This document shows positions 62,536-64,000 of a stretch of DNA of 64,000 nt, piece after piece. Source of the stretch: Odoribacter splanchnicus DSM 20712 (GTDB lineage: Bacteria > Bacteroidota > Bacteroidia > Bacteroidales > Marinifilaceae); NCBI RefSeq assembly GCF_000190535.1, contig NC_015160.1, positions 620,001 to 684,000 of the forward strand, read 5' to 3'. Under the pieces are notes generated by a model. It was not told the origin of the DNA and did no database searches. It was given only the letters and a program-made list of their open reading frames with translations. Both the position numbers and the translations under genes were made by a program. The first letter of the stretch is position 1, and each line of letters opens with the position of its first letter.

Positions 62536-63690
62536 ATGCTGAAAAAGATTTTATCCAGTACCATTATTAAATTGGTGTTGGCTGTTATTGCCGGTATTTT
62601 ATTAGGTTTTGTCGTAGGGGAAGGGTTTATGAATGTCGTTGTCACCCTGAAATATATTTTGGGACAGCTTATTTTCTTTATGGTACCCTTGATTATTCTG
62701 GCTTTTATATCTTCTTCTATCGCAAAAATGAAAGGGAATGCTTCACGGATGCTGGGATGGGCATTAGGATTGGCTTATCTTTCGTCTGTCGGAGCTGCTT
62801 TTATGGCCATGTTTTTAGGCTATTGGCTGATCCCGTTACTGACTATTAGTCCGGCTACCGAGGGGTTGAAAGAAATTCCGGAACTGGTTTTTAAACTGGA
62901 TATTCCTCCGGTGATGAGTGTGATGACGGCTTTGGTGGTGGCCATTATGGTTGGCTTGGCTACTGTTTGGACAAAATCTCAGATATTTGAGACTATTTTG
63001 GACAATTTCCAAAAAATGGTATTACTGCTGATCAATCGGATTCTGATTCCGATTTTGCCTTTTTTTATTGCTGCAAATTTTTGTGCCTTGAGTTATGAGG
63101 GATCTATCACCCGTCAATTGCCGGTCTTTCTGAATGTAATGGGAATCGTTTTGACCGCGCATTTTATTTGGTTGTTCTTTTTATATCTGTCTGCGGGTGT
63201 GTTTTCCGGGAAAAATCCCTGGCAGGTGGTACGGTATTATGGTCCGGCTTATCTGACAGCAGTGGGAACGATGTCATCGGCGGCTACTTTACCGGTTGCG
63301 CTTAAATCTGCCAAAAAAAGTCCTGTACTCAAAGGAGAAGTGGTCGATTTTGCCGTTCCTTTGTTTGCTAACATTCATTTATGTGGTTCTATATTGACCG
63401 AAGTGTTCTTTGTCATGACGGTATCGTTGATTCTCTACGGGGCTTTGCCGGCTATGTCTACGATGGTGCTTTTCATCGTTCTGCTGGGAGTTTTTGCTAT
63501 CGGAGCTCCGGGAGTACCTGGGGGAACGGTTATTGCTTCTCTGGGCATCGTTATTTCCGTATTAGGGTTTGACGAAACCGGAACCGCTCTGTTGTTGACT
63601 ATTTTTGCTTTGCAGGATAGCTTCGGGACAGCTTGTAATGTGACCGGCGATGGGGCTTTGACGCTTATTTTATCTAAATTGGATAAATAA
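62536..63690 (+). CDS. Dicarboxylate/amino acid:cation symporter (DAACS family)
   Basis: 384 residues with about eight membrane helices and two hairpin loops. GQLIFFMVPLIILAFISSSIAKM, VGTMSSAATLPVALKSA (HP1-like serine-rich loop) and FALQDSFGTACNVTGDGALTLI (HP2/helix 8 with the Asp and Asn of the substrate site) match the glutamate/dicarboxylate symporter (GltP/SstT) family. It imports acidic or small amino acids or C4-dicarboxylates with Na+ or H+. It is followed by a sugar kinase after 9 nt. Confidence 0.9.
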   Translation: MLKKILSSTIIKLVLAVIAGILLGFVVGEGFMNVVVTLKYILGQLIFFMVPLIILAFISSSIAKMKGNASRMLGWALGLAYLSSVGAAFMAMFLGYWLIPLLTISPATEGLKEIPELVFKLDIPPVMSVMTALVVAIMVGLATVWTKSQIFETILDNFQKMVLLLINRILIPILPFFIAANFCALSYEGSITRQLPVFLNVMGIVLTAHFIWLFFLYLSAGVFSGKNPWQVVRYYGPAYLTAVGTMSSAATLPVALKSAKKSPVLKGEVVDFAVPLFANIHLCGSILTEVFFVMTVSLILYGALPAMSTMVLFIVLLGVFAIGAPGVPGGTVIASLGIVISVLGFDETGTALLLTIFALQDSFGTACNVTGDGALTLILSKLDK

Positions 63691-63699
63691 TTATCATTT

Positions 63700-64000
63700 A
63701 TGAATAATACAATTGTCGGAATGGGAGAGGTCCTGTGGGATATGCTCCCGGAAGGTAAACAACTAGGCGGAGCTCCGGCTAATTTTGCTTACCATGCTTC
63801 TCAGTTCGGGTTCGATAGCCGGGTTATTAGTGCTGTCGGGGATGATCGGCTGGGAGACGAGATCCTGGAAAGTTTTGACGATAAACAATTGAAATATTTC
63901 ATTCAACGGGTTCCCTATCCGACGGGGACGGTACAGGTACAACTGGATGAGAACGGAATTCCGGGTTACGAGATAAAGGAAAAAGTGGCCTGGGACAATA
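63700..64000 (+). CDS. PfkB family carbohydrate kinase, N-terminal part (continues beyond window)
   Basis: ATG 63700; 100 codons are seen. MGEVLWDMLPEGKQLGGAPANFAYHASQFG with the GGAPAN sugar-binding motif, and ISAVGDDRLGDEIL, identify a PfkB/ribokinase-type kinase, most like fructokinases. The ATP-binding and DTxGAGD parts lie outside. The start is 9 nt after the symporter stop, so the two may share a transcript. Confidence 0.9.
   Translation, partial: MNNTIVGMGEVLWDMLPEGKQLGGAPANFAYHASQFGFDSRVISAVGDDRLGDEILESFDDKQLKYFIQRVPYPTGTVQVQLDENGIPGYEIKEKVAWDN

Noticed and set aside
1..64000. tRNA or rRNA genes
   Set aside because: No cloverleaf with a CCA-proximal acceptor stem and TTC loop, and no rRNA sequence, was noticed on either strand. 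A dedicated scan was not possible.

Overview
The window is chromosomal DNA of a Bacteroidales bacterium. Several genes and signals point there: FimA/Mfa-type fimbrillin lipoproteins, an NVEALA peptide beside a 6-bladed beta-propeller lipoprotein, Rpn-type nuclease, DUF4491 and GIN-domain proteins, and the Bacteroidota promoter form TTG-N19/20-TAnnTTTG in front of several genes. The family Odoribacteraceae is possible but is a guess. No rRNA, tRNA or CRISPR array was seen.

Positions 1-7.8 kb look like an accessory island and appear richer in G+C. They hold a fimbrillin cut by the window edge, then two paralogous lipoprotein adhesins. Each adhesin has an N-terminal fimbrillin half and a C-terminal lectin-like half ending in the same 21 nt, preceded by a divergent stretch that looks like the variable region of a diversity-generating retroelement (DGR). 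No reverse transcriptase or template repeat is visible. An IS66 remnant (tnpA and tnpB, no tnpC) and a DUF4143 ATPase follow, then a gene-poor boundary.

Positions 7.8-23 kb hold a broken small membrane gene, an EamA transporter, an acyl-CoA synthetase with an abnormal C-terminus, class I fumarase, an M48 protease, and a GntR regulator divergent from a ROK kinase fused to mannose-6-phosphate isomerase. A signalling locus follows: an MITE-like element, a histidine-kinase relative lacking catalytic residues, a propeller lipoprotein, an NVEALA peptide and an intact histidine kinase. An Rpn nuclease gene is flanked by related palindromes.

Positions 23-38 kb hold a sialate O-acetylesterase, CinA, an alpha/beta hydrolase, and an ABC-exporter locus with three sigma-54-like promoters. 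That locus also carries a deletion scar joining a truncated FtsX permease to a truncated NtrC-type receiver. A GIN-domain protein, a TPR protein, an M49-like metallopeptidase and an S9 peptidase follow.

Positions 38-47.5 kb hold recA, flanked by short tandem repeats, a peroxiredoxin, small membrane and envelope genes, and an opposite-strand sulfation cluster. The cluster has cysQ, cysC, cysD, cysN and a PAPS-dependent sulfotransferase: it makes PAPS, uses it and clears PAP.

Positions 47.6-64 kb hold purL, a stand-alone lpxA, an RND efflux operon, a D-lactate dehydrogenase, an M20 amidohydrolase, a queuosine-precursor transporter with a Dabb protein, a 51-residue membrane peptide, a dicarboxylate symporter and the start of a PfkB sugar kinase.
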